Shown here piece after piece: positions 26,722 to 34,912 of a stretch of 64,000 bases of DNA. Source of the DNA: Alphaproteobacteria bacterium. Its GTDB lineage: Bacteria; Pseudomonadota; Alphaproteobacteria; Rhizobiales; Hyphomicrobiaceae. The notes beneath the pieces were generated by a model. That model worked only from the letters and a program-made list of their open reading frames with translations, was not told the DNA's origin and ran no database searches. A program made the translations under genes and the position numbers. How positions within the stretch are numbered: position 1 is the stretch's first letter; each line of letters begins with the position of its first letter. The stretch covers positions 47,624 through 111,623 of the forward strand of contig JAGVSR010000064.1 in NCBI GenBank assembly GCA_019137195.1. The letters run 5' to 3'.

Positions 26722-28359
26722 TCAGTTCCTGAACTTCTCCGACATCAGCGGCGAGATGCGGCGGACGACGATGCGGCGGTTGGCGCGCTCGGGCCCGTCG
26801 GTCGGAATTTTCAAGAACTGCTCGCCGTAGCCCTGTGTGACAAGGTTCTCGGGGGGTACGCCAAACTCCGCGGTCAGAATCTCGGCCACCGACTGGGCAC
26901 GACGGTCCGAGAGCGAGAGGTTGTCGTCCTCGTCGCCCACCGCGTCGGTATGGCCTTCGATCAGGAACACCTCGTCGGCGTTGTGGTCGAGCGCGCGCTG
27001 GATACCGCCGGCAATCTTCTCGAGTGCGCCGTACTCCCCCTCGCCGACCTCCCAGGAGCCGAAGTCGAAGGTCACGGTGTCGAGATCGACGCGGCGCATG
27101 CGCTCGCGCAAGGGCTCGCTGTAGCGGATCTCGTCGAGCGAGTAGTCGCGGTCCAGGCGCTCGACCGGCGGAGCGGTCAGAGCCTCGTAGACGTCCTCGT
27201 CGGAGGCGCGGCCGTAGTCGACCACGTACTTGTCGGGCGGCACGGCGTGGACGGGCGGGGCGAGCGCTACAAGAGCGGCGCCGAGCACGAGGCCGGCACC
27301 GACGCCGAGCGCGACATCGCGGCCGCTGAAGCTGCGCTCGCGGTGCCGGCGGTTGTCGATGATGATGGTCTCGCGGCCATAGCGGTCGCGGCGCGCGCGG
27401 TAGACGAGATAGCCGTCGTCGTCGACCACGTTGATGATCCTGACGCCGCCATCGCGGACGATGATCGTCTCGTTGTAGCCGTCCGACCGACGCGCGGTGC
27501 GGGCGCTACGCGAGATGCGGCGGAAGCGGTCGCTCTCGTCGTGGTTGATGAAGACCCGGTTGTCCTGCTTGATGATGACGCGGCGGTCAGGCTCCCGGTA
27601 GAGGCGGACGTTCTTGACAGTCTCGACCTTGCGGTCGCGCTTTACGTCGTCGAACCTCACGACGGGCTTCGGCGGGGCTTTGTAGGTGCGCTTGACGACC
27701 ACGGGGTCGGGACGCTTCCAGGGAACGTTGGCGTACCCGCTGCCGCGGGTGTTGGCAGGAGCGACGGTTCTCGGGGGCGGTGTGTTCGTGTACCCGCTGC
27801 CGCCGGTGTTCAACGGAGCGGTGTTTCTCGGGGCAGGTGTGTTCGCGTAGCCGCTGCCCTTGGTGGGCGCTTTGAGTTTCGCGGCGTCGGCCGGCTTCTT
27901 GTTGCCGCCCTTGCTGGTGCGGAGCTGGCCGCTCGGCGGGCGATCGTCGCGGCTGCCGGTACGCTTGTCGTCGTTTCGCGGCTTGGCCGGCTTTCCATAG
28001 CCCTGCAGCTGTCCCTGCCCGCTGCCGGAGCCCTTGGCCTTGCCGTCGCGTGCCTGTCCCTTGGCTGAGCCTGCCTTCTTGACCTCGACCGAAGCGTCAC
28101 CGTCGCGCGCCGCACCCGTGCCCTTGCTGGCATTCGGGGTGCTCGCGTCGCCGCTTCCGTCTCCGCCATCGGCACCGCCCTGGTTCCGAGGGGCCTTCGG
28201 CTTCTTGGGCTTGTCCTTGTCGTCGGCATTCTTGGCAGAGGCGGCGACCTCGACCCGCTGATCGGCCGGCTCGGCAAGTGCGACAGGCGCGCCAAGGCCG
28301 GCGAGCGCGACGGCGATCACCACGTCGATGGCCGGGCTACGGCGCCAATTCTTGGTCAT
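26722..28359 (-). CDS. OmpA-family peptidoglycan-associating outer-envelope protein
   Basis: A 545-residue secreted protein that probably links the envelope to peptidoglycan. A signal peptide (AIDVVIAVALAGLGAPVALA) is followed by a long low-complexity Lys/Gly/Ser/Pro region to about residue 230, including three 19-residue repeats. A basic beta-rich part (RDGGVRIINVVDDDGYLVYRA) follows, then a hydrophobic stretch (ALGVGAGLVLGAALVALAPP). The OmpA C-terminal domain at about 430-540 has VTFDFGSWEV, IEGHTDAVGDEDDNLSLSDR and TQGYGEQF ... ERANRRIVVRR. AGGAAAG precedes the ATG. It is divergent from ychF. Confidence 0.9.
   Translation of the reverse strand: MTKNWRRSPAIDVVIAVALAGLGAPVALAEPADQRVEVAASAKNADDKDKPKKPKAPRNQGGADGGDGSGDASTPNASKGTGAARDGDASVEVKKAGSAKGQARDGKAKGSGSGQGQLQGYGKPAKPRNDDKRTGSRDDRPPSGQLRTSKGGNKKPADAAKLKAPTKGSGYANTPAPRNTAPLNTGGSGYTNTPPPRTVAPANTRGSGYANVPWKRPDPVVVKRTYKAPPKPVVRFDDVKRDRKVETVKNVRLYREPDRRVIIKQDNRVFINHDESDRFRRISRSARTARRSDGYNETIIVRDGGVRIINVVDDDGYLVYRARRDRYGRETIIIDNRRHRERSFSGRDVALGVGAGLVLGAALVALAPPVHAVPPDKYVVDYGRASDEDVYEALTAPPVERLDRDYSLDEIRYSEPLRERMRRVDLDTVTFDFGSWEVGEGEYGALEKIAGGIQRALDHNADEVFLIEGHTDAVGDEDDNLSLSDRRAQSVAEILTAEFGVPPENLVTQGYGEQFLKIPTDGPERANRRIVVRRISPLMSEKFRN
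27733..27903 (-). repeat. Three 57-bp in-frame repeats in the OmpA-family gene
   Basis: GTACCCGCTGCC-type units recur at 27733, 27790 and 27847, exactly 57 bp apart, encoding 19-residue units of the form GSGYxNxPxPRxxAPxNT. The third (first in the protein) ends at a KAPTKGSGY junction. The exact period argues for recent in-frame duplication of a Pro-rich linker. Confidence 0.75.
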
Positions 28360-28530
28360 ATGACTTTCTTTCCTGGAGTAGCGGTCCCTGCAGACCCGAG
28401 TAGCCGGGGTTTGCGTCGCGTTTGGGGCGGGACAGGCCCGATTCTGGGCGTATCGCGCGCCTGGGTCTAGCCCTGCCGGGGTGGGGGGGCAAGCAGGACG
28501 GATGCCGCCGGCCGGCGCGGCGCGGCGCGT

Positions 28531-28560
28531 CCCTCTCCCCCATTGATCCCGGGGGCGTGA
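28531..28560. repeat. Dispersed C-rich/G-rich element, copy 3
   Basis: CCCTCTCCCCCATTGATCCC followed by GGGGGCG, in the divergent region between the OmpA-family gene and ychF. It resembles the copy at 39412 (both carry CCCCCATTGA in the loop), so the two probably share origin. Confidence 0.45.
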
Positions 28561-28603
28561 GCGTGTAGCCCGACGCGAGCACAAATCCAAGGATCTTTCC
28601 CGC

Positions 28604-29701
28604 ATGGGCTTCAAGATGGGCATCGTGGGCCTGCCAAACGTTGGCAAGTCCACGCTTTTCAATGCGTTGACGCAAACAGCGGCGGCCGAGGCGGCGAACT
28701 ATCCGTTCTGCACCATCGAACCCAACGTGGGTGAGGTCGGGGTCCCCGACGAGCGGCTCGAGAAACTCTCGGCGATTGCCGGGTCGGCGCAGATCATCCC
28801 GACCCGGCTCACGTTCGTCGACATCGCCGGTCTGGTGCGCGGGGCGTCCAAGGGCGAGGGGCTCGGCAACAAGTTCCTGTCGCACATCCGCGAGGTGGAC
28901 GCGGTCGCCTACGTGCTGCGCTGCTTCGAGGACGGCGACATCACGCACGTCGAGAACCGAATCGATCCCGTGGCGGATGCCGACACGGTCGAGACCGAGC
29001 TGATGCTCGCCGACCTCGAGAGCTGCGAGAAGCGGGCGGCGAACGTCGAGAAGAAGGCGAAGAGCGGCGACAAGGATGCGAAGGCGCAGCTGGCGCTGAT
29101 CGAGAAGGCGCTGGTTCTGCTTCGAGAGGGAAAGCCCGCGCGGCTCGCGGAGCTGACACCCGAGGAGAAGCCGGCCTACGCTGCCCTGCAGCTCCTCACC
29201 GCCAAGCCGGTGCTCTACGTGTGCAACGTCGACGAGGGCTCAGCGGCGGACGGCAACGCCTTCTCGAAGAAGGTCGCCGAGCGCGCCAAGGCCGAAGGCG
29301 CGGGCGTGGTCGTGATCTCGGCCAAGATCGAAAGCGAGTTCGCTGGCCTGCCGGCCGAGGACAGGGCGGCCTTCCTCGCCGACATGGGGCTTGCCGAGCC
29401 CGGTCTCAACCGTCTCATCCGCGCGGGATACTCGCTCCTCGATCTCGTCACCTACTTCACGGTGGGACCGAAGGAGGCGCGGGCCTGGACCATCACGCGC
29501 GGCACCAAGGCGCCACAGGCCGCGGGCGTGATCCATACCGACTTCGAAAAGGGCTTCATCCGTGCGGAAACGATCGCCTACGACGACTATGTGGGGCTCG
29601 GCGGCGAGGTGCCCTGCAAGGACGCCGGCAAGATGCGCCTCGAAGGCAAGGACTACGTGGTCAAGGACGGCGACGTGATGCACTTCCGGTTCGCGAATTG
29701 A
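28604..29701 (+). CDS. ychF: Redox-regulated ATPase YchF
   Basis: Obg-related P-loop NTPase (OLA1 family) that binds ribosomes and prefers ATP. The 365-residue protein begins MGFKMGIVGLPNVGKST, then has switch region FVDIAGLVRGASKGEGLGN, the altered specificity motif NVDE in place of NKxD (YVCNVDEGS), a helical domain at about 130-190 and the C-terminal TGS domain (FTVGPKEARAWTITRGTKAP, IHTDFEKGFIRAE). It is 17 bp from the next gene and likely co-transcribed with it. Confidence 0.97.
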   Translation: MGFKMGIVGLPNVGKSTLFNALTQTAAAEAANYPFCTIEPNVGEVGVPDERLEKLSAIAGSAQIIPTRLTFVDIAGLVRGASKGEGLGNKFLSHIREVDAVAYVLRCFEDGDITHVENRIDPVADADTVETELMLADLESCEKRAANVEKKAKSGDKDAKAQLALIEKALVLLREGKPARLAELTPEEKPAYAALQLLTAKPVLYVCNVDEGSAADGNAFSKKVAERAKAEGAGVVVISAKIESEFAGLPAEDRAAFLADMGLAEPGLNRLIRAGYSLLDLVTYFTVGPKEARAWTITRGTKAPQAAGVIHTDFEKGFIRAETIAYDDYVGLGGEVPCKDAGKMRLEGKDYVVKDGDVMHFRFAN

Positions 29702-29718
29702 GGTGAGGAGAGACAGCC

Positions 29719-29967
29719 ATGGCCGACACCCTGCCCGACCGCCTCTGCGTCGATCCGAGGAGCCCCTTCTACGACGAGGAACTTTTGAAGCGCGACGTCG
29801 GCATCCGCTTCAACGGGGTCGAGAAGACCAACGTCGAGGAGTATTGCATGAGCGAGGGCTGGATCCGGGTTGCGGCCGGCAAGGCCCGCGATCGCTTCGG
29901 CAACGCCATCACCATCAAGCTCAAGGGCAAGGTGGAGCCGTTCATCAAGGGTGAGCCCGAGGGTTGA
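29719..29967 (+). CDS. DUF3297 family protein
   Basis: An 82-residue soluble protein starting DTLPDRLCVDPRSPFYDEEL, with GIRFNGVEKTNVEEYCMSEG and ITIKLKGKVEPF, matching the compact DUF3297 pattern as I know it from proteobacteria. Function is unknown. GAGGAGAGACAG lies just upstream of the ATG, and it follows ychF by 17 bp, so the two probably form an operon. Confidence 0.88.
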   Translation: MADTLPDRLCVDPRSPFYDEELLKRDVGIRFNGVEKTNVEEYCMSEGWIRVAAGKARDRFGNAITIKLKGKVEPFIKGEPEG

Positions 29968-29981
29968 GGGCGCCGACGCGC

Positions 29982-30644
29982 TCACGCCGAAGATTGCCCC
30001 CTCTGACCGTAGCCTTTGAACTTCTCGAGCACGACGTTCATCTCGTCGTCCGACAGGAGGTGAGGCGGGCCGAGGGCGAGGACCTTCACGTATTGCTCTG
30101 CGAGCACCTCGACCTCGTGAGCGAGCTCGAGGGCGGCGGGTAGCGTCTCGCCGACGGCGATCTGGCCGTGGTTCGCCATCAGGCAGGCGTTGCGATCTTT
30201 CAAGCCGTCGGCGACGAGCCGGGCCAGTGCGTCGGTTCCGAAGGTCGCGTAGGGGACCAGCGGGATGTCGTTTCCGCCGGCAACCGCTACCATGTAATGG
30301 AAGGCGGGAATCGACTTCCGCGCACAGGCAAGCACGGTGGCGTGCAGAGAGTGCGCATGCACGAGGGCGCCGATGTTGGCGCGGGCGCGATAGGCCGCAA
30401 GGTGGAAGTGCCATTCCGACGAGGGCTTGCGCTGCTTGCCTGGGACGCTGCCATCCAGCGCAACGCGCACGATGTCCTCCGGCTCGAGGTCCTCGTAGGC
30501 CATGCCCGACGGCGTGATCAGCATGCCGCCGCCGACGCGACAGGACACGTTGCCCGAGCGGCCCGGCGACAGGCCGGAGCGGCTCATCGCGAGCGCCGTC
30601 GCGATCACGGCCTTGCGCCCGTCGAGTTCCTGCCGTCTGCCCAT
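29982..30644 (-). CDS. Class II aldolase/adducin-family protein
   Basis: A 220-residue zinc-dependent aldolase-type protein. The family motifs are GNVSCRVGGGMLITPSG (phosphate/substrate site), the catalytic SSEWHFHLAAYRAR and the metal-binding HAHSLHATVLA (His-x-His), with a third His in NHGQIAVG. Members include L-fuculose- and L-ribulose-phosphate enzymes; the substrate cannot be told here. A fucose-permease-type transporter lies 6 kb away but there is no operon link. The ATG at 30644 has GGTGGAG just upstream; a GTG at 30653 is the alternative. Confidence 0.88.
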   Translation of the reverse strand: MGRRQELDGRKAVIATALAMSRSGLSPGRSGNVSCRVGGGMLITPSGMAYEDLEPEDIVRVALDGSVPGKQRKPSSEWHFHLAAYRARANIGALVHAHSLHATVLACARKSIPAFHYMVAVAGGNDIPLVPYATFGTDALARLVADGLKDRNACLMANHGQIAVGETLPAALELAHEVEVLAEQYVKVLALGPPHLLSDDEMNVVLEKFKGYGQRGQSSA

Positions 30645-30732
30645 GGCCTCCACCGGATGGTCGTTCGGGCGAGCTTAACCGGGACGCCGACGCGAGGCGA
30701 GCCTTACGCGCGGAGGTCGAGACGGCAGGCCG

Positions 30733-31242
30733 TCATGCCGGTGCGACGATGCCGCGGAAGCTCCTTGCGGCGCCGTCCACGAGCTCGACGGCGAGGATGC
30801 GCATGGGGTCTACCGGGCCGGGGAGGGCGATGGCGCCCGACGGCACGCGCGTGAAGCCGAAGCGGCCGTAGTAGGATTCGTCGCCGACGAGAACGACGAG
30901 CTTCACGCCCGCGGCTCTGGCGGCGGCAAGCGATTCCGCAATGAGGCGGCGCCCGTAGCCCTGGCCCGCGAACGAAGGATCGACGGCGACGGGCCCGAGC
31001 AGCATCGCGCCCTGCGCTCCGCCGATCGTTATGGCTGTCATGTTGAGCGAGGCGATCATGCGCGGGCCCAAGAATGCGGCACGGCAGAAGGGCGTCACGG
31101 GGCTCGTGCCATGCGAGCGGCGCTCGCGCACGCGGTAGGCCGTGCGGGCAAAGCGACCGGGTCCGAATACGCGGGCGTGCAGATCGGAGACGAGCGGCAA
31201 GTCTGCCGCACAAAGGGCGCGTGTCGTCACCTTGTCGGACAT
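30733..31242 (-). CDS. GNAT-family N-acetyltransferase
   Basis: A 169-residue acyl-CoA-dependent acetyltransferase of the YhbS-like group. The acetyl-CoA pyrophosphate-binding motif is LLGPVAVDPSFAGQGYGRRL, followed by a strand (VKLVVLVGDESYYGRFGF) typical of this subgroup. The substrate is unknown. The ATG at 31242 is chosen because the residues above it are not conserved-looking; upstream sequence gives only a weak ribosome-binding site. Confidence 0.85.
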   Translation of the reverse strand: MSDKVTTRALCAADLPLVSDLHARVFGPGRFARTAYRVRERRSHGTSPVTPFCRAAFLGPRMIASLNMTAITIGGAQGAMLLGPVAVDPSFAGQGYGRRLIAESLAAARAAGVKLVVLVGDESYYGRFGFTRVPSGAIALPGPVDPMRILAVELVDGAARSFRGIVAPA

Positions 31243-31350
31243 CAGCCGGACGTGCCTTTCTGGCAGGGACTCGAGACGGGCGCGGCTTAACACGCGCGCC
31301 GCCGGGGGTCCATAGAGGCGCGGCGAAGGGGCCGGCGGGTGTCGCGGGGA

Positions 31351-31386
31351 CGAAAAGCGTCACCCCGGCCGGGCCGGAGTGACGCT
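31351..31386 (-). terminator. Intrinsic terminator after the aminotransferase gene
   Basis: On the minus strand a 15-bp stem (AGCGTCAC...CCGGCC and its partner, one C-A mismatch) is followed by TTTTCG. It starts 27 bases beyond the stop of the serine-glyoxylate aminotransferase gene. Its Cs and Gs resemble the GCCCGGCC hairpins elsewhere in the window. Confidence 0.75.
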
Positions 31387-31412
31387 CGTTCTGGCGATCG
31401 AGCAGCGCTTGG

Positions 31413-32615
31413 TCAGGCCGCCTTGGCAGCGGCGGGCTGGGCGGTTTCGGCGAAGTAGGCCATAGCCGCGTCGACGCCGCCCTTCTTGTGCGGAATTCCG
31501 GCCAGCCCGAGGCTCATCTCGACGCCGGCGAGAGCGCCGAGGATGGTGAGCTCGTTGGTGTCGCCCAAGTGGCCGATGCGGAAGGCCTTGCCGGCCAGCT
31601 TGTTGAGGCCAGTACCAAGCGACATGTTGAAGGTGTCGAGCACGACCTTCCTGAATGCGTCGGCGTTGTGGCCGTCGGGTGTGGCGACGGCGGTGACGGC
31701 CGGCGAGTAGTACTTGGCATCGCGGCACCAGATGTCGAGGCCCCAGGCACGGACCGCGCGGCGCGTCGCCTCGGCGAGGCGCTCATGGCGGGCGTATACG
31801 TTGTCGAGGCCCTCCTCGTGCAGCATGTCGATGGCCTCGCAGAGACCGTAGAGCAGGCCGGTCGCCGGCGTGTAGGGGAAGAAGCCGTTGGCGTTGTTGG
31901 CCAGCATGTCGTCCCAGGCGAAGTAGCTCTTGGCGAGCTTGGCGGTCTTCGCGGCGGCAAGCGCCTTCTGACTGATGGCGTTGAAGGAGAGTGCGGGCGG
32001 CAGCATCAGTCCCTTCTGCGAGCCCGAGATGGTGACGTCGATGCCCCACTCGTCATGGCGCAGATCCATGACGCCGAGCGAGGAGATGGTATCGACCATG
32101 AGCAGGGCCGGGTGGCTGGCGGCATCGATGGCCTTCCGCACCTCCTCGAGCCACGTGCGGCAGCCGGTCGAGGTCTCGTTGTGGACGACGCAGACGGCTT
32201 TGATCTCGTGCGCCTTGTCCTTCGTCAGGCGGGCCTCGATGAGGCTCGCGTCGACACCGATGCGCCAGTCGGTCGGGATCATCTCGGGCGTGAGGCCCAA
32301 ACGCTCGGCCATCTGCTTCCACAACACCGCGAACTGGCCGGTCTCGACCATCAGCACCTTGTCGCCGGGCGACAGTGTGTTGACGAGTGCGGCCTCCCAG
32401 GCGCCGGTGCCGGAGGAGGGGAAGATAACGACGGGATTGGTGGTCTTGAATATGGTCCTGGCGGAGGCGAGCACACGCTGGCCGAGCTTCTGGAACGCGG
32501 GGCCGCGGTGATCGAGGATCTGCTGGCTCATCGCATTGAGGATGCGCTCGGGCACCGGCGTCGGACCGGGGATCTGAAGGAAATGGCGGCCAGGACGGCG
32601 CGGCTCGTTCGACAT
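31413..32615 (-). CDS. sgaA: Serine--glyoxylate aminotransferase
   Basis: Class V PLP enzyme that converts serine and glyoxylate to hydroxypyruvate and glycine, a key step of the serine cycle in methylotrophs. The 400-residue protein has FLQIPGPTPVPERILNAM, the PLP-binding region VFPSSGTGAWEAAL, HNETSTG and the Schiff-base lysine in SGSQKGLMLPPALSF. The C-terminus ends in an Ala-rich tail. The family also includes alanine- and aspartate-glyoxylate enzymes, so the substrate is by family likeness. No other serine-cycle gene is in view; it is a single-gene unit with its own terminator. Confidence 0.88.
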   Translation of the reverse strand: MSNEPRRPGRHFLQIPGPTPVPERILNAMSQQILDHRGPAFQKLGQRVLASARTIFKTTNPVVIFPSSGTGAWEAALVNTLSPGDKVLMVETGQFAVLWKQMAERLGLTPEMIPTDWRIGVDASLIEARLTKDKAHEIKAVCVVHNETSTGCRTWLEEVRKAIDAASHPALLMVDTISSLGVMDLRHDEWGIDVTISGSQKGLMLPPALSFNAISQKALAAAKTAKLAKSYFAWDDMLANNANGFFPYTPATGLLYGLCEAIDMLHEEGLDNVYARHERLAEATRRAVRAWGLDIWCRDAKYYSPAVTAVATPDGHNADAFRKVVLDTFNMSLGTGLNKLAGKAFRIGHLGDTNELTILGALAGVEMSLGLAGIPHKKGGVDAAMAYFAETAQPAAAKAA

Positions 32616-32882
32616 CGGTATTTCCTCTCGTAATCGGCGCGCGGCTTTTGCGTCGTGGCCCCGCCGGCTATGCCGGCTTGCGAGACGCTCGACGTCTATG
32701 GCGGAAATGACCCTGCGCGGAAGGGTAGCGAGCTATAGGTGGCTGCCCAAAAGGACGTCAAGTGAGTGCGCAACGCTTGGGCTGCGGCAAAACCCTCTGC
32801 AGAGCGGGGGCCGCGGTCGACGGCGGCGGCGGGAGCAGATAAGAGGCTTGTTGATCAAAGCGAAGGGCAGGACCGGGCGCCG

Positions 32883-34181
32883 ATGGACGAGCTTCATATA
32901 TTGACTGCCGCCGAGGCTGCCGCGCGGATCCGCAGGCTTGTGATCACATCTGAGGAGCTGGTGACGGCGTGTCTGGCGCGTATCGCGCTCCGCGACCCGG
33001 TCGTGGAGGCGTGGGTGCATCTCGATCCCGACTATGCCCTCGAGCAGGCGCGCGCGGCTGATCAAGTGCTGAAAGCGGCTGGCCCCAGGGGGCCGCTGCA
33101 CGGGGTTCCCGTCGGCATCAAGGACATCGTCGACACGGCCCGGCTCCCGACCGAGAACGGGACGGTGATCATGAGGGGCCGCCGGCCGGCAGCGGACGCG
33201 CAGGTGGTCCGGAATCTCACGGCGGCGGGCGCGGTGATCCTCGGCAAGACCGTGACGACCGAGCTCGCGTTCTTCGGACCCGGCAAGACGCGCAATCCGA
33301 GGAATCCGGAACGTACGCCCGGCGGCTCGTCGTCCGGGTCGGCAGCGGCGGTTGCAGACTGCCACGTGCCGCTTGCGCTCGGCACGCAGACAGCGGGGTC
33401 CGTCATCCGGCCGGCTTCCTTTTGCGGCGTCGTCGGGTTCAAGCCATCGTTCGGCGTCGTGCCGCGCGACGGCGTGCTGGCGCAGTCGGCCCCGCTCGAC
33501 ACCATCGGCGGCTACGGTCGGACGGTCGCGGATGTGGCCCTGTTCGTGAGCGTGATGGCGGGCGGCGCGAGCCCGCTCACCCTCCCTCTATCCCCCTCGG
33601 GAGCGCGACCAAGGCATCCGCTCAAGTTGGCGTTTGTGCGCACGCCAGCGTGGGGGCAGGGCGAGGCCTCGATGCAGGAGGCGATGCTGCTTTTCGTGAA
33701 GAACCACGCAAGCGTCATCGAGGAGGTCGCGATGCCGGCCGATTTCGACGACACGGGCGGCTTGCAGCGTGCCGTGCAGTTCCGCGACATCGCGCGGGCG
33801 TACGGCCCTTATCTCGACCACTATCCGCACGAGATCAGCGCCAAGCTCGCCGAGGTGATCGGCATCGGGCGCGGCGTCACGGACGACGAGTACAGGAGTG
33901 CGCTGGCGCGGCGCGATGGTCTCAATGCGGCGCTCGCGCCCCTCTTCGAGCGCTACGATGCGCTCGTCACGCCGGCGGCGTGCGGTCCGGCGCCGAAGGG
34001 ACTTGGCTCGACGGGCTCGCCGGCCTTCAACTTCCTGTGGACCTATCTCGGGGTGCCGGCCGTGAGCCTGCCGCTCATGGAGGCCGAAGGGATGCCGCTC
34101 GGTGTGCAACTGGTCGGTGCGGTGGGGCGGGATGCGGAGCTGCTTGAGGTGGCCGGCGCGGTCATGGCGAGCAGCCAATGA
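32883..34181 (+). CDS. Amidase-signature-family amidase
   Basis: A 432-residue hydrolase of C-N bonds with a Ser-cisSer-Lys triad: Lys in VGIKDIVDTARLPTENG, cis-Ser in TPGGSSSGSAAAVA, nucleophile in TQTAGSVIRPASFCGV. Substrate is unknown; allophanate hydrolase or GatA roles are not supported by context. Residues about 228-243 (SPLTLPLSPSGARP) look like a dispersed intergenic repeat translated in frame, an apparent insertion in a surface loop. The ATG at 32883 matches the family start; the open frame extends 39 codons further up without protein-like sequence. Confidence 0.9.
   Translation: MDELHILTAAEAAARIRRLVITSEELVTACLARIALRDPVVEAWVHLDPDYALEQARAADQVLKAAGPRGPLHGVPVGIKDIVDTARLPTENGTVIMRGRRPAADAQVVRNLTAAGAVILGKTVTTELAFFGPGKTRNPRNPERTPGGSSSGSAAAVADCHVPLALGTQTAGSVIRPASFCGVVGFKPSFGVVPRDGVLAQSAPLDTIGGYGRTVADVALFVSVMAGGASPLTLPLSPSGARPRHPLKLAFVRTPAWGQGEASMQEAMLLFVKNHASVIEEVAMPADFDDTGGLQRAVQFRDIARAYGPYLDHYPHEISAKLAEVIGIGRGVTDDEYRSALARRDGLNAALAPLFERYDALVTPAACGPAPKGLGSTGSPAFNFLWTYLGVPAVSLPLMEAEGMPLGVQLVGAVGRDAELLEVAGAVMASSQ
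33574..33612 (+). repeat. Dispersed C-rich element inside the amidase gene, copy 4
   Basis: CCGCTCACCCTCCCTCTATC followed by CCCCTCGGGAGCGCG, in frame and encoding LTLPLSPSGARP. The same type of peptide (LTLTPTLSRERG) arises from the copy after typA. The reading frame is kept, so the gene is probably still functional. Confidence 0.5.
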
Positions 34182-34258
34182 CCGATCATATCGACAACCG
34201 ATCGCCATTCATCGAACGCAGTCACACCCGATCCGCTGCTGGCAGGCCGCTATCTGCT

Positions 34259-34435
34259 TCACCGGCTGCGCCACATCCAGAGGCCGAGGCCCATCGCGGC
34301 CGCAATGCCGAGCACGACGAGCGACGTAGCGGTGCCGGGCGGCGGCGGGGGCTCGGGTTTGGGCGGAAGCAGGTCGGCCCAGGCCAGCGCGGGCGTGAGC
34401 ACGAGAATGGCGAGCGCAGAGAGGTGCTTGTGCAT
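34259..34435 (-). CDS. Small secreted/membrane protein with Pro-rich linker
   Basis: A 58-residue protein: signal peptide LSALAILVLTPALAWA, then LLPPKPEPPPPPGTA, then a hydrophobic helix (SLVVLGIAAAMGLGLWMW) and a basic end RSR. The layout resembles PEP-CTERM-type tripartite sorting signals (Pro-Glu-Pro, helix, Arg-rich end), but the exact motif is not matched and no exosortase is in view. GGAAAG lies 8 nt before the ATG. Its composition and signals support a real gene despite the short length. Confidence 0.65.
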   Translation of the reverse strand: MHKHLSALAILVLTPALAWADLLPPKPEPPPPPGTATSLVVLGIAAAMGLGLWMWRSR

Positions 34436-34498
34436 GGTATCGCTTTCCGGGTCTTGCTGGCGTGAGACTAGGTGGGCACGCTCGGTGGAGCAAGGCCG

Positions 34499-34912
34499 AT
34501 GACCGAGCCGGTCGCGATGCTGATCTCGATGTCCGTCGAGGGGCCGGTTGCGCTCGTTGCCGTGTGGGCGCTCACCGGGCTGTGGTGGCGAGCGATCGCC
34601 GCCCTCATCGCGATCATGGCGGCGACGGCGCTCACGCATCCCTACCTTTGGGATGCGGCGCTCCATCTCTATCCACGCATCGGCTACTGGCCAGCGACGC
34701 TCGTGAGCGAGGCTCTCGTATGTCTCGTGGAGGCCGTCGCCGTGGGCCGGGCCGCGGATCTTGAACCGAGAAAGGCGCTGCTCGTTTCGCTCGTGGCCAA
34801 TGCAGCGTCTGTTCTCGTAGGGTTCGGGATCGACGGCGTCGGCCCGCGCGTCACCGCGATGGCGACGAGCGGGATCTCGATCCAGGCGTGGACCGAGGCG
34901 AGGATGCCGTAG
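34499..34912 (+). CDS. Small multi-helix membrane protein, unknown
   Basis: A 137-residue protein with about four hydrophobic helices (MLISMSVEGPVALVAVWALT, WWRAIAALIAIMAATAL, YWPATLVSEALVCLVEAVAV, KALLVSLVANAASVLVGFG). AAGG lies 5 nt before the ATG. The last 30 codons or so overlap, tail to tail, the plus-strand image of the next minus-strand gene; see that entry. No family recognised. Confidence 0.6.
   Translation: MTEPVAMLISMSVEGPVALVAVWALTGLWWRAIAALIAIMAATALTHPYLWDAALHLYPRIGYWPATLVSEALVCLVEAVAVGRAADLEPRKALLVSLVANAASVLVGFGIDGVGPRVTAMATSGISIQAWTEARMP

Noticed and set aside
24750..26732. A 660-codon frame overlapping the phytoene-dehydrogenase-like gene
   Set aside because: Its translation is Arg/Gly-rich without domain features, and the overlapping frame holds the FAD motifs.
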